The notes under the pieces are model-generated. The model searched no databases. It was not told where the DNA came from and worked only from the letters and a program-made list of their open reading frames with translations. From contig JANJXV010000016.1 in the NCBI GenBank assembly GCA_024803745.1, positions 40,219,001-40,283,000 of the forward strand: a DNA stretch of 64,000 nucleotides. The letters run 5' to 3'. The DNA comes from Megascapheus bottae. Taxonomy: Eukaryota > Chordata > Mammalia > Rodentia > Geomyidae. Below, piece after piece: positions 1 through 11,887 of the stretch (position 1 is the stretch's first letter; each line of letters starts with the position of its first letter). The translations under genes and the position numbers were made by a program.

Positions 1-64
1 CTTCTGTCTGGTGAATATAATGTAACTCTTCTATTAATTACAATAAAAATATATGGGAAAAATA
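1..64 (+). mobile_element. L1 3' terminus (5' part outside window)
   Basis: The first 60 bases match the last bases of the L1 copy that ends near 62710: a 'tctggtgaatataatgtaac' block, then 'ttctattaattacaat' and a short A-rich tail with 'aaaatatatg'. This is the end of an L1 3' UTR on the plus strand. The rest lies before the window, so length and target-site duplication cannot be judged. Confidence 0.85.
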
Positions 65-700
65 TTTCCCTGTTACTGATATTATCAAGCATAGTTCAAT
101 TCAAACAATTATATAAAGGAGTGTGATAAAAAACACAATTATTATTCTTACCTATAACTTAACCATATTTTGCAAACTTCTCCCACAGAAATTCAGCTTC
201 CCAGTTTATGAAGTTTAAAATGGGGGCAGTATTTTCACTTTCAGTCTTTATTTGCTTTAAAGAGGAACTGCTTTAACATCTAGTATTGTAATACATAGAG
301 CTGTTTACATTGTAAACATTGTATCCTGTTTAGCAAAAAGGCATCAGGGAACTTGGAATTTATTTCCTTGAGTTTAAATTTAGAGATAAGTATCAGAAAT
401 TTAAATGTGAATTTACCGAATTCAAAAACTTTGCCTGTCTGTTTTTTAGAAAGGACAGGGCTTCATCCTGTCTCTTCCTTGCAGACTGACACTGAAAATC
501 TGATGGTAAAGTGGGTGATGTGATTAGTATTTTTTTAAACTTGCCCCCTAAAATGTATTAAGAGAAATGTTTAACTAAAGTGTTACATATTAAAAGTTTT
601 AAAGAAAATTAGAGATGGGTTTCCTGACAAAATTTGGAAGTGAGATTTCATAAAAGAGAAAAAAGGAAAGTTAGGGCTAAAAAAATGTTTGCTTAATTGC
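65..700. other. Unique AT-rich DNA, nothing recognised
   Basis: No repeat family, RNA gene or credible open frame was seen. Base composition is ordinary for an AT-rich intergenic or intronic stretch. Confidence 0.5.
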
Positions 701-1390
701 TATTTCAGTTGGCCCTTGTAAGTTTACTTGTAACAGTTTCCAGCAGTTAGCCCTTGTAAATTTGTTTGTAAGTTTCCAGCGGGCCCACAGAAAAGAACAG
801 CAAATCCTTATTCAGATGTAATTTTGGCCATTACCAAGTTTTAGGTAAAATCATGACTGCAGACTATTTCTGTGTTGACCACCTTGGTGCTTTAATTGGA
901 GTAAAGTGGCCTTTTAATGCTTGGCCATTCAAAATTAACAGAGCCAGTAGGTCATAGAAGAGTTTGTAAGCATGCCTTACTAATGCCTGTGTCTACAGGG
1001 CAGAAACTTGTCAGTATAATAGTAGGTAGTTAAAATTTAAGATTGTCAAAATAAATTTGTAGTTTACAATCATAATTTTGCACAAAGGCCTAAGGGAGCA
1101 GATTTGGGGTTGACACCAACCACAAATTCAGAAAAGAAGCTTGTAAACCTGAGGCTGTGTGCCTATCAATCTGTAAAATAGGCTAAGCTTTTAGGGTCCC
1201 TGGCCACGTAGAGACAACGCCCCTGAGTCAGCTTGAAGAAATTGTATAAGATGGATCTTTGCCCAGATTCCACTCCTGGGGCTTTAGCTAGCCTACTCTT
1301 GCCCCTAGGCCCCCTTAAGAAAACAAATCTAAAAGGGGGAATATGGGTACCTAAAGCATGAGGCTTCAAGATAAGCTCCTTGATGTTTTA
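661..1390 (+). mobile_element. Possible degraded LTR-retroelement / ERV remnant
   Basis: The stretch ends in a purine tract at about 1332-1342 ('aaaagggggaa') that looks like a retroviral polypurine tract. It is preceded by a short open plus-strand reading from about 1237 to the tga near 1362, and a tandem duplication of U3 type lies upstream. I could not recognise gag, pol or env domains, a primer-binding site or paired LTRs. A chance A/G run in unique DNA is the main alternative. Confidence 0.25.
706..779. repeat. Imperfect tandem duplication, two ~37-bp units
   Basis: Unit 1 (706-743) and unit 2 (744-779) both run from 'cagtt-gcccttgtaa' to 'agtttccag' with a few substitutions and a 2-base length difference. 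Short direct duplications like this are common in LTR U3 regions, but also arise by replication slippage. Confidence 0.75.
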
Positions 1391-1439
1391 TTTACATGAA
1401 ACTTTTTAAATTTTGATAGCTCAGAAGCATTGGGGTACC

Positions 1440-1992
1440 CACCGTGCTACCTCGCCCCACCCCCTGCCCCTTGTCCGAAGGAAGAACCTGATCACTAACG
1501 CCTCGCAGGAGCCAGCCCCTCTGTTAAGAGTGGGGTGAGGGTTTGCTTGTGTTTTCCAGACAGAGCAGAAAAGCCTCTCTGCAATTTACACGTTTCTGCC
1601 ACCACACAATGGCCTCTCAGGGGCACCTTTGCTGGCCGCAGCCAGCTGGCCTGTGTTCTGCCTCCACCTTTGGGACCTCACATGTACGGCCTAGGACGCT
1701 GACCTATCCAGAAAAACCGCCCTGGATGACTGCTCTGCGGGATATGGATGTCACAGACAAAGCCTCCACACTCTCCTCAAAGCTGCCTCATCCTCTGTCT
1801 ACCCCAGCATGGGAACCAGAACTGTGGATAATCATATCATGGTCCCTTGCCTGGGGGTCAAATTTATTACTCCACCCTCCTAGACATCCGAGAAGGACCC
1901 CAACAAAGGTGGTGTGCAGAGGGGATTACATAAGTCAGGCAAAGACTACATTTTTGTTTTCAGTCTTTGTTGGTTTTTGTTTTGTTTTTTGA
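1440..1992 (+). other. GC-richer patch with a 149-codon open frame, probably non-coding
   Basis: A frame stays open from an ATG at 1543 to 1992, longer than expected by chance in AT-rich DNA, but the patch is GC-richer and so has fewer stops. The translation shows no domain, signal peptide or family motif and ends in a T/G-rich low-complexity tail. A pyrimidine-rich 'tgttttccag' acceptor-like sequence precedes 1559, but no good donor follows. I treat it as a non-coding patch or an unrecognised old repeat. Confidence 0.3.
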
Positions 1993-2004
1993 AAGTACTG
2001 GAGT

Positions 2005-2085
2005 TTGAACTTATAGACTGGCCCTATATTTTTTGGTGATCATGTTTCAGATAGAGTGTCCTTTACATGCTGGTCAGGCACCATG
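2005..2085 (-). mobile_element. Old dimeric SINE fragment
   Basis: The reverse orientation of a SINE is suggested by 'agtactggagtttgaactta' followed by 'cagatagagtgtc' and 'tgctggtcaggca'. These correspond to the right-arm end and linker of the same old dimeric SINE type seen at 32879-33088. It is badly eroded, with no target-site duplication found. Confidence 0.45.
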
Positions 2086-2152
2086 TCTGTCAGAATTGGA
2101 AGACTTTAGGTTCAACATTTGACGGTGCCATTTATTGTGATTACTGAAGGGA

Positions 2153-2217
2153 GTGTGTGTGTGTGTGTGTCTGTGTGTGTCTGTGTGTCTGTGTGTGTGT
2201 CTGTGTCTGTGTCTGTG
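2153..2217 (+). repeat. (TG)n microsatellite with TC interruptions
   Basis: About 65 bases of alternating TG with regular 'tctg' interruptions. Confidence 0.95.
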
Positions 2218-2524
2218 CATACAATGGCATGAGAAGATGAAGATTTTTTGACATCATTTTCAGATAGATGTAGTAAATAAAGTATCTGTGGGAAATATGT
2301 GGTCTAGATAGTAATATACACAAGTCTGGAACTTAGGGGATAAAAAAAAGGCTGAAAATTATTTGCTCATCCATTTTTAAATTAAAACCTTGAAATCCCG
2401 GAATATAAAGACCTTCCAAGGGATTTTTGTCAGTAAGAGATTAAACTGACTACATTTTATTTGGAATAAAATATAACAGAAAGATAATTGTCTAAGCTTG
2501 GGAGACATATTGGACTGAAGAGAA

Positions 2525-2617
2525 AAAGAAGGAGGAGGAGGAGGAGGAGGAGGAGGAGGAGGAGGAGGAGGAAGAGGGATAGATAGAGGAGGAGAAGTGG
2601 AAGAAGGGGAGGAGGAA
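2525..2617 (+). repeat. (GGA)n purine microsatellite
   Basis: A nearly pure GGA core (about 2530-2572) is flanked by imperfect GA-rich sequence. The minus-strand poly-proline and poly-leucine frames over it are artefacts of the repeat. Confidence 0.95.
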
Positions 2618-2620
2618 CAA

Positions 2621-3560
2621 CAAGTGAAGCCATATCGGATGACACATTTCTGAGAAAAATTTAACCAAAGCAATCGGAGAGATATTTCTGAGTCAGTATT
2701 GGCCAGGAGAAGACACTCAATCTCCCAGCTATGAGCTGCTGTCATTAGTCAAGCCATGGTTGATTATTGTCTGGAAGCAAAACTGTCAGTAGATTCCAGA
2801 GCTCGGCAGTCAGGGCCTGGTTACTGTCTAGCGAATGCTGAAACAAATCACCACAACCTCAATGAACTCAAATTACCATCAATCTATGCCCTCCTAGCTC
2901 AATGGACCATAAACCTGAAATAAATATCAACTAGGCCTACCTGAAGTTATTGCCTGGCCATGTTCCTTCCAGAACTCAAGAGAAGAATTCCCTCCAGGAC
3001 CCCTCTTCAGCTACAGAAACTGCTTCGTTGTGTGAGGAGGGGGTGGGGGAAGCAGGATAGGAGAAGTTTTATGAGGAAGTCGTGTTTACTTATTTATGCT
3101 CCCTTTGAGGAAATTGGACAAAGAAGCTTCAAACCAGCATGTCAATTTATGAAAACAATGTACCTTTGTACTAATCTTTTAAATTAGTTTTAAATTTTTC
3201 AGTGCGTCTTGGTTGCTCTCTCCCTTTCCATCATTCTCATCCCACTCCACCCAAGATCCTCAGGTCCACTCATCCCATTAGCTCCCAGGAACCACGAATT
3301 CACAGCTCAACAAAGTGAACACCCAGATGCTAACACACATTTTGTCAGAAGAGAGTAGAGCTTCGGGGAATGGGTAGGAGTGGGGCAGGTGGAGAGAGGA
3401 AAGGGAAGGACATCAGCAGACAGTTCCAGGTTTGCAGCTCCATTGCATTAATCTCTGCATTCTTCCTAGCAGGAGCTAAGTGCTGCCATTTAGGGTTGAA
3501 TTCTGACCCCTTTAGTCTTATGCTAAAATGGGAATCCTCTAATAGCTCGGGATGTAACCA
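2621..3560. other. Unique DNA, nothing recognised
   Basis: No repeat family or gene recognised. Short open frames occur, but none has a recognisable motif. Confidence 0.45.
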
Positions 3561-3578
3561 TGCCTAGTTTCTTTGCAG

Positions 3579-3827
3579 AGGAATTGCAAACCAAGGCCTG
3601 GTGTCTCTGGCCTGTGGTCTTCTTCTCCCATAGCTGCCAGGCCTGGACAGCTGCTGGCAGCCATTCTCTCTGCTCCCATCAGCGCTCAGGAGGCACACCC
3701 GGGCCTCAGAGCATCCCCGGGACTTCCCCGTGGGTCCTCAGCCTGTGCGGGCCTGCACACCCCACCATCGCTCTCCGCCAGGCCTCTTCTTCTGGCCTTC
3801 ATCTTGGCCCTGTGAGGTTGAGTCACG
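3579..3827 (+). other. GC-rich candidate exon (splice-like ends)
   Basis: A 249-base GC-rich block in AT-rich surroundings is bounded by an acceptor-like 'tagtttctttgcag' (ends 3578) and a donor-like 'gtatgt' (3828-3833). One frame is open through the whole block, and the length is a multiple of three. The translation is rich in Ser, Pro and Gly and matches no family I know. It could be a non-coding RNA exon, a regulatory GC-rich patch, or chance. Confidence 0.2.
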
Positions 3828-3833
3828 GTATGT

Positions 3834-5500
3834 CCACAGAGACACACTGCCATGATCACAGAGGAAGCAGCTCGTCAATAAATGCTAGTCAGAGCGGTCA
3901 CCTGGCTATGAAGTTGCTGCTTTAAATTGAGCTGTCCAAAACATGGCGTATGCTGTATTCCCTATTCCTTGTCTTTTATTCACATTTCATGAGAAAAGTA
4001 CACAGATTTACTCTTACGAAGCTGCATTTTAAAGATCTGGTTTTCAAAGCCCTAGCAGATTTTTTTTTAACACAAAACAAAATCTGTGTTCTTTCCAACT
4101 AATGTTCAAAATCCAAACATAAAAGGCAAAGTTTATAACACTCTTGGCATAGTTTTATTCAAGAAGAGAATTTCTTTTCCTTTACAAAATTTTACTTTTT
4201 TCTGAATTCCAGTGTATATCATAGAAATATTCTTACTCCAAGGATTTCATTCTAAATTAAATGTTTGCCATTGTTCTTCAGTATTATATGGAACTGTAAA
4301 GTTCTAAATATCCAGAGGAATGGAAGATGCCTTCCATCTCTCTAGTACAGGGCTCCGTAGAGAACAAGGATGGCAAATTTAATTGAGAATGAAGAGATTG
4401 AAGAAATAATTTTTAGACTATGCACATTCTGAGCTTCAAACCATGGAAATAAGTTAAAGGGAAATTATAAATTCAAACCACTTCAGAGTAAACTTTCCTG
4501 GCAAAAAGAGAAACATCCAAATTTTCTTTGTATTGCATCAACAAATGGCATGCAAATATATACATAAATATACATATATATGTTGACATGCATATAATAA
4601 ATGTATTGTATATATGTGAAATATATATATATATACAACTTTTGAACTGACACTGTAACTGTTTTTCACCTTATAGTACTTCTTATTGCATCTTATCTTG
4701 GGATTAATAATCAAAATGTCTTGCGTGACTATTCTGTGGCTCATAACTTATAGCTATGGGAACCACAAATAAATCTCACTATAATTTTATTCTAAGTCAG
4801 GATCAATGTACTGATAACTGCTATGGGACAAGTTATGTTGCCTTAAAAATATTGAAATTCTCTCCTGTCCTTCAGAAAGTGATGCTGTTAGGAAGCAGAG
4901 CTGGTGAAGTGAGCACTCAGGTAAGTTCCAGCTGAAGTGCCATCCAGTGGTGACCCAGTGGTGACCCAGTGTGGCTGGGGTTCCTACAGAATTGGGAAGT
5001 CTATATGGAGATTCATACGCAGGAGGCTCAACATGCAATGATGTGCAAGGAAGGCAGACTGACCATGGGAAGAGGAGGTGACAGGGGACAGACCCTTCCA
5101 GGATCTCCTCAGATAAAAGGCCAGATGGCGCCATGATTTGTGATAGGTACTCTCCAGAACTAGGAGATGAGACATTTCTACTGTGTCAGACACTCAGGCT
5201 TTGGAATTTTTTCAAAGCACATGATAAATACGCATTGAATTCGTGAGATAGTGAGTTGAAACTTATCCTACTTCAATTTGTTTGAAAAATAAAAAAATTG
5301 TAAGGAAAGCCTGATGGTGAGCCATCTGCAGAACAGAAAACAAAGTGATACTTTTGTAACACTCACATTAGGATGTATTTTTGGCTCTAGCAATAATGGA
5401 AGCATGGCTTAGCTTTTTCTCTTAAAATTTTCAAGATAAAATCACATTATTAAATATTAATATGCTCAATCCTTTAATGTGGCTAAGAACAAAAACAAAT
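3834..5500. other. Unique AT-rich DNA with a TA-rich tract
   Basis: No gene or repeat family recognised. A TA-rich alternating tract lies at about 4555-4636, and 'gtggtgaccca' occurs twice in tandem near 4947-4968. Confidence 0.45.
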
Positions 5501-5504
5501 TGAT

Positions 5505-5715
5505 TGACCATGCCAAACAGTCTGCTAAATGTTTTCCCTTAACCTTATTTAATCCTCAAGACAACATTTTTGTGGAAAGTGCTAGAGTTTCATTTTACAA
5601 ATAGAAGTTTTCACTAGGAGACATTTAATAGTCGACTTTATGCTAACCACTAATGGAACAAGGATCAAACTCACATTTGCCTCATCACAAATCCCTCTGT
5701 TCTTTCTGGGATTAA
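5505..5715 (-). mobile_element. MIR (ancient tRNA-derived SINE)
   Basis: Read on the plus strand the block follows the reverse complement of MIR in order: a degraded 'gccaggcactgtgctaa', then 'cttatttaatcctcaagaca', 'cattttacaaatag', and 'ggatcaaactcacatt' in place of the tRNA box-B region. Divergence is high, as expected for this pan-mammalian element. Confidence 0.75.
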
Positions 5716-6554
5716 ACAGGATACTTCCATAATGAATTCCATCACAGCTAAAGTTACAGTTTCCCAAAGTAACTGAGAGTTTCTCTTCTGGTATGTCAAA
5801 GTAAGCTACTTCATACCACTTTCCTATGTGTAACTATTAATTTAGAACAAAATGAATTAGCTAAGGATTCATAAAATGGAGCAAAAGAGAAAAGTGAAAT
5901 CAAAATGTATCTGGAAGAAACTGAGTTTTCAATTGGTGACTTTAAACATGCCAGAGGAGTACTGGCACCACATAAACGACAGCTTTGCGCGGCATGCACT
6001 CTTGTCTCTGTGCTGAGAGGAAACCGGAGTACTCACAGAAAGTGAGGAAGGGATATCACAAAGGATACAGGACAAGAATCACACTATGAGTGTGAGCTTG
6101 TCATATTATATAACATTAGAACTCTAACCTCGTGCCCTGGTGATTTTAATCACACATCTATCTGGATCAGAGAATTATCAGGCAGATAATTTTATAGAAA
6201 AGACAGAGGTTGTAAGAAATAATAAGTATAGTAGAAAATCCTGAACTATCAAGAGGAAATCCAGGGCCCATGCACAAGGAAGTCTAAACAGAAAAACAAA
6301 AGGAGAAGGTATGGAGAAGATGAAACGTATTTATTCAAAACAATAACTAGGGAAGCAACAGCTATACATTTATTTCCTATGTCTTTGCTAGTACACACAC
6401 AAGTGAAGATAGAGAAAGGTAGTGTGTATGAAGACACTAATGAAGAATATATATAACAAGTTTCAACTCACTAAAACTGTTGGAACTTATAGTTGTAATA
6501 TTTCACACTTGAGATTATTTGTTTCTAATAAAATAAAAGACAGTATTAGAAGCC
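5716..6554. other. Unique AT-rich DNA, nothing recognised
   Basis: No gene or repeat family recognised. Confidence 0.45.
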
Positions 6555-6568
6555 CATCCGGTTTTTTA

Positions 6569-7204
6569 AAATATTTTTATTGTGATTAATAGAAGGGTTA
6601 CATTATATTCACCAGATAGAAAGTGCATTACTTCACAAACATTGATACTCTTTCTCATGACATGGTCTCCATTTCCCTCCCACCCTATGCCGCTTATCTT
6701 GATTTCCCCCCTTCCCTATCCAATTTCAAATAACCAAATACACATACATACAATATATCAGATAACAAGGTGAAATACTGTAACAATATGAGATAACCAA
6801 GGGACAGCAAAGAGATGAGAGATAACATAGTACATTAAAGACAACAATCACTCATTATATGGCTTTTGTTTCCTTTTCCTAGAGGTCCTATATGGCCTTA
6901 TGTGTCTAGGTTTTGCTCTATTGCAAATCTCTGCTAGGAGAGCCCAAGGTTTCTACTGATTATGACAAATGAGGGAAACCATTGAGCCTAAGTTCCTTTG
7001 AGTCTGGCTTACTTCACTTAATATGATTTCTTCTAAGTCTTTCCATTTCCTAACAAATGGGGTGATGTCGTTCTTTCTGACAGCAGCATAGAATTCCATT
7101 GTGTACAAATACCACATCTTGTTGATCCACTCATCAACTGAGGGACATCTGGGTTGGTTCCATATGTTTGCTATGGTAAATAATGCTGCAGTGGATATTT
7201 AATT
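6569..7204 (-). mobile_element. L1, 5'-truncated, copy A
   Basis: The block parallels the L1 copies at 15744-16524 and 48570-49380. From left to right it shows the tail (as Ts), a 3' UTR with a C-rich polypyrimidine strand (about 6668-6722), then the 3' end of ORF2 read in reverse (about 7020-7196), including codons for the DEWI-KMWY and MFIAALFTIA-type motifs. A diverged duplication ('catccggttttt' near 6555 and 'catccagttttt' near 7205) flanks it. It is dead, being 5'-truncated with no complete ORF. Confidence 0.92.
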
Positions 7205-7343
7205 CATCCAGTTTTTTTACAATGCAAAATCATGAAAGATTAAAACATGTCTATTCAGAAATCGAGAGGAACTGGTGCTACCCAAATCAAGAATATCTAG
7301 TCAATAGAAATTTTAATATTAACCACACCTGAGATATCACTGA

Positions 7344-7412
7344 CTCAAGAGGAGAGGCAGGGAGAGAGAGAAGGAGGAAGAGGAGGAAGGGAAAAAGGAA
7401 GGAGAGAGAACA
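7344..7412 (+). repeat. GA-rich low-complexity tract
   Basis: An imperfect purine tract of ga, gga and gaa units. Confidence 0.85.
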
Positions 7413-9239
7413 CTACATGGGAGTAAACACATTCAAATGCCAGCAGACTGGAAGTGGATAGGAAGACAGTCACACACAGAGACTCCAATTTTGCTGAGAG
7501 AGAAAACACTGTATAGATGTTCTCCCAAACTTGTTTGTCTGACTTGAAATGGCAAAGGTTAAAGCAATGTGAAATCTACGAATTTGACAGCGCCTTGGTT
7601 TCCTTTGGGAAAAAATCACCAGTATGATTTTAATGATACCATACATGGCTCTAAACTGAAAAGAACACATAGTTATGTTTCACAGGCTCTTTTACTGCAG
7701 GTTTATCTATTTGCCATCTTCAAACCATTTTATTTGTGTTCAGCTGCTCTTTTCATTTCTTCTTTTCACTAAAAGTGGATAACTTTTTAAAAAATACAAA
7801 CACCTGTACTGAGTCTACATAATAAACCTTAGCCTGGATGCTACCAGTTTGAACTCCAAACTTAGCCATGGTGATCTCTTTTCTTTCTTTTCCTTTTTCT
7901 GATGGTTTTTGTTTAGGGAAGCATAAGGAAGAGAAAGTCAATAGTCACTAAAGAACATATCTCCAAACTGACATATGTTTGCTGTAATTTCCACTTGTAA
8001 ATGGAAGCATTTCCATACTGATTGTCCAAAGATAAAATGTAAATTACCCGAACAAAATTGAACACTGTTGAGAAAATGCTGAGATTCTAAGGCATTTAGG
8101 AACAGCACACCTGGCTTTCACTAAATTGCCAAGTTCCTAATTTTTCTGTGTTTAAAAGTATAAACGGGCATCCATGAAGAATCCATATTTTAAAAGTTTC
8201 ATTTACTAAAGCAGTTGAGACTCATGTTTCTACTCAAATGAAAACAGCATTAGAAATCTGTCCAATTTCCTATAATGCAAATTCTTAAAAGTTTAAGGCA
8301 TTTCTGGTAGGAGATTGAGATGGATTGATATTTCACAAATCAAAAAAGAATCATCTAGTCAAATTTTTTAAAATTACCCGGTTCTTTTGAGCTATCAGGG
8401 ACTTAAGCAATGACAGCAAATCAGAAGGCCAGCTAACCAACAGTTCCCAACAGAGTTCTAATATACATAGTTTTCCATTGGGAAAGCCAAGGATTCCAGA
8501 CATGATTGCTGCTTTGCATCTGTCCTATGTTTATGATAATGTTGTCAGATAAATTACTTCATTCCAATCTTCCACTTCAAAAGTTTGTTTCTACATCAAC
8601 TGAATCAGTTTGGACTCAGAAACTGATCACATATGACAATCTTCAGGAAGAAAAACTGGGAATGTCCAGAATTAGGGAAGGCTTCCCTCAGGTGACCACC
8701 TGCTTTCCTGGAGATTGTGGTCCTTTTCTTTAGTTATTGTCAACCTCACCATCTGCTAACTATACTTAGAAATACAATAATGTCACTGGCTCTGCAGGTT
8801 CACTCTAAATAAAAGACTTACTTTGTAGCTTTCACATAATCAGAAATCCCAAAGTCAGAAAAAAATTATTTAACATTCAATATGTAATCGTGGACCATCA
8901 TCACCTATAAGCTGCATCAAAGGAGAAGAGTTAGATCTTCTTCATTTCCACCATGTCACAGCATGCTATGATGAAGTTGAATCACATATTAAACAACTGA
9001 GCAAATTCCATGGAAAAGGCCATCCATTCCTTGTCATGTGTTTGGGATTCCAATGCTTACATACACAGCAATGAAAGAAATAGGTACCACCGCCTACACA
9101 ACCAGAAGGTGATCGTAGATGATCAAGAAAGCAATAATTCAATGTTTTAAGAGACAAACGTGAAGAAGGGTATTGGGGAAAAAATGGAGTGCTTTTTATC
9201 TCCATATATTATTTATCAGTGGTGTTTTACTGTCTTAAA
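7413..9239. other. Unique AT-rich DNA, nothing recognised
   Basis: No gene, RNA or repeat family recognised. The open frames present are short and motif-free. Confidence 0.45.
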
Positions 9240-9372
9240 TAAGAGGGAAGGGGGAAAATAAGGAGAGAATGAGGGAGGGGTGACACTGTTTAAAAAGAAA
9301 GGTCCTCATTTCCTAACTTAGGTAACTGTGACCCCTCTCGACATCAAATAAAGAAACAATAAAAAAAATTTT
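9240..9372 (+). mobile_element. L1-type 3' end, older subfamily
   Basis: A purine-rich stretch is followed by 'gtgacactgtttaaaaagaa', 'cctaactta', 'taactgtgacccctctc' and an A-rich tail. The same order occurs at 47455-47610. It resembles an L1 3' UTR end of a different subfamily from the copies at 1-64 and 62165-62710. Confidence 0.55.
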
Positions 9373-10014
9373 AGAGAAAAAATGAAGAAACAATTATCTA
9401 CATGAAAAGGTTAATGAGGAAAGAAACTCTTTGTATGTATAGAGTAATTTCACTGCTTTCTACTTCTTTAGAGTGACCCAAATTACCATTCTTATAATTT
9501 TCCTTATTCTGAAGGTGTTTATTATTTTCTGACCATGAAATCACAATGGTAACAGATTTTTAGCTCTTCTTTATCTGACAATGTCTACCACTTTAAAAGG
9601 TGTTTTCACCAGATACAACATTCTCTCTTTTCAATATATAGCAATATTTTTATGCGACTGGTAGTTTTCCCGAGAAGACAGTGATAATTCTTATAGTTTT
9701 TTACTCTGTGTAAAATCTGTATATTTTGAAACTTTTGCAGGTCTTCAAATATACATTTCAGTTTCACCTACTAGACTATTGACAATGCACCAAATTGAGT
9801 GTCTCCTCATTTGCTATCAGTAGTTTATATTCCTATGTTTGGGTCAGATTTTTAGTTATATTTTCGCATTCATTTTTTTGTGCCCAGCTCTGCTCTTCGG
9901 CCCATGCAGTAAATATTTACTTTAGATTGTGTTTCATCAAAATTTCATTGAATTTTATTATAATTTCATTGAATTTATGTATCAAACAATAAACTTTCAT
10001 TTATCTATCTGGCA
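9373..10014. other. Unique AT-rich DNA, nothing recognised
   Basis: No gene or repeat family recognised. Confidence 0.45.
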
Positions 10015-10027
10015 TGTTCAAGTTTTT

Positions 10028-10264
10028 GGTTTTTTTTTTAATTTGGAAGGTGTGAATTCTGAGCCTGGACCCTGTCCCAAAACTCTTCATCTCAAGGCTA
10101 CACACTAACACTTGAGCCATAGAGCCACTTTCTAGTTTTCTTGTACTTAATTGGAGATAAGGATCTCACGGAATTTAGTGCCGGGGCTGGCTTTGAACCT
10201 TGATCCTCAGATCTCAGCTTCCTGAGTAACTAGGATTACAGGTGTGAGCTACTGCACCCAGCTT
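10028..10264 (-). mobile_element. B1 + ID-like dimeric SINE, full length
   Basis: Read on the plus strand it starts with the tail (Ts), followed by the ID-like right arm ('cacttgagccatagagccac'), the linker 'ttaattggagataaggatct', and the B1-like left arm ending 'aggattacaggtgtgagcta'. A perfect 13-bp target-site duplication, 'tgttcaagttttt', flanks it at 10015-10027 and 10265-10277. It is a complete RNA polymerase III retroposon mobilised by L1. Confidence 0.95.
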
Positions 10265-10277
10265 TGTTCAAGTTTTT

Positions 10278-11617
10278 ATTAAATTCAAAATCAAAAGTAT
10301 CATACATGATTTACCCTGCTATATACAAATGTTGACACCCCTGTCATTTCTTTGCCTCTGTTACCTAATCTTAGTTCTGACTAGATGCAATAGTTTGCTT
10401 TTCCTTTATGTGTTTAGTAATATTTTATTGCATACAAGAAATTCCGGATATCTTCCTAATGGCCTGGATTGTGTTCGCTCAAGAGATGAATTCTGGCTCT
10501 CAGCTATGGAAGACATAGACTGGTGCTGCTTTGGAAATTAGGCTTCATTCCAAGAAACCTTGGCAGAAGGATTCCCTAGCACCATCATGACTCTCCCTTA
10601 TGAAACACCGCAGAACATTCAGGGTTCCAGCTCTTCTTGAGTTTTGAAAATTACCTACTGTATGAGTACTTCAGGTGGTCTCCCCTGTACAGGTAGGCAT
10701 GCAAAGACTCGAGGAATGAAAGCACAGATGTCTAGAAGGCTATCTCTGCAGAGATTTCTCTTCCAGGACTCTCCTGCACCTTATGGCTCTCATGGTTGCT
10801 CCCTCTGGTGACTGAGAACACTGGGTTTGGCTTGACACCCTTCCCTACATCACAGTGCAGTGAATGACTGCAGGCAAGAATCCTTCTATTGCAGAGTGAA
10901 AGAGGTAGAGAAGGAGTCTAAATGTTCAGATCTCACATCTCTAAATGTGCTGCCTTGCCAGGGTGATATTAGAAAAATTATTAGGTAGATTTTGTACACA
11001 GTGATCCCGGGAAATATAATTATTTTTTTTAAACTATGGAAATAAAAAAATGGCCGCTATCCTTAGACATAATTGTAAATATAATAAGTGAGTGCAGCAA
11101 AACTAAGTGTCTATTTCTACCCGAGATAAGGTAAAGGGGTCTTGCAATGAGTAATCAGATAGAAGGACGAACACAGAAAACCACTGTTTCCAGATGTTGT
11201 GCAAAAGAGGCCCCAAGGCAGCAGGTGATCTGGGTTGGATGTGGTGACAGAAGATGGGGCCTGGGATGTCCCAGCTTTCTGCCTGCAGTCATTCACTGCA
11301 TTAACTGATCATTGAATTAGAAACAGACTTTAGTGACAAATATTTTATTTTACTAAAAGCTATTACTTTCTTCTGGACCCATTGGAAATGATTAGTGAGT
11401 ACCAATTAAAATTTGCTTGTGTAGATCATCCATCTTGTTTGAAGAGTTTTCAGAGAGATGCAAATTTTCTCCTGTAGGCATAAGAATAGGAAAATAAAGC
11501 AACCTGTGCTAAGCACCCTACATTGGTCATCTCCCCTTTGTTTGTTCAGAAAGAAAGTTGAGTGCAACAGTTCAGTGTATTTTGACCTAAATGGAGTTTC
11601 CTATAGAGCTGACAGGG
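10278..11617. other. Unique DNA, nothing recognised
   Basis: No gene or repeat family recognised. The composition is mildly GC-richer at 10560-10930, without a usable open frame. Confidence 0.45.
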
Positions 11618-11830
11618 TTTTTTTTGAAAATCAAAAATCTTTTATTCACAAAGTGTTTTATCAAAGTGTCTTTCAAAAAAAAAGGTGTACAGCAGTTTTC
11701 CAGAGACACCAATGAGGATGCCTGCCTCAAAATATCTCTCCTGACAATCTATCATTTCATCTTCTACTGCTCATTCTTTGTGAACAGTCCCTCCACAGGT
11801 ATCTACTTTTAAAATGCCATTACTGTCGGT
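11618..11830 (-). pseudogene. Possible processed retrocopy or transcript 3' end
   Basis: On the minus strand a canonical polyadenylation hexamer AATAAA (11641-11646) lies about 15 bases upstream of a run of eight As (11618-11625). This is the order and spacing of a retrotransposed mRNA 3' end or a genomic poly(A) site. The upstream sequence reads like a 3' UTR and I could not match it to a gene. No clear target-site duplication was found, and the far boundary is a guess. Confidence 0.3.
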
Positions 11831-11887
11831 CTCAAAATGTAGAGAAAGGAGAATTCTGCATAAGTTGAGTTCTGCTAAAGGTACCTT

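Noticed and set aside
1543..1992. 149-codon open frame as a protein gene
   Set aside because: No domain, poor start context, low-complexity end and no splice partner; a GC-rich patch explains the lack of stops.
2377..2745. Minus-strand frames rich in Pro or Leu
   Set aside because: They are the translation of a GGA microsatellite, with no other coding sign.
10800..10812. CTCF-like 'ccctctggtgac'
   Set aside because: Only a partial match to the core motif; single-sequence motif hits of this quality are frequent.
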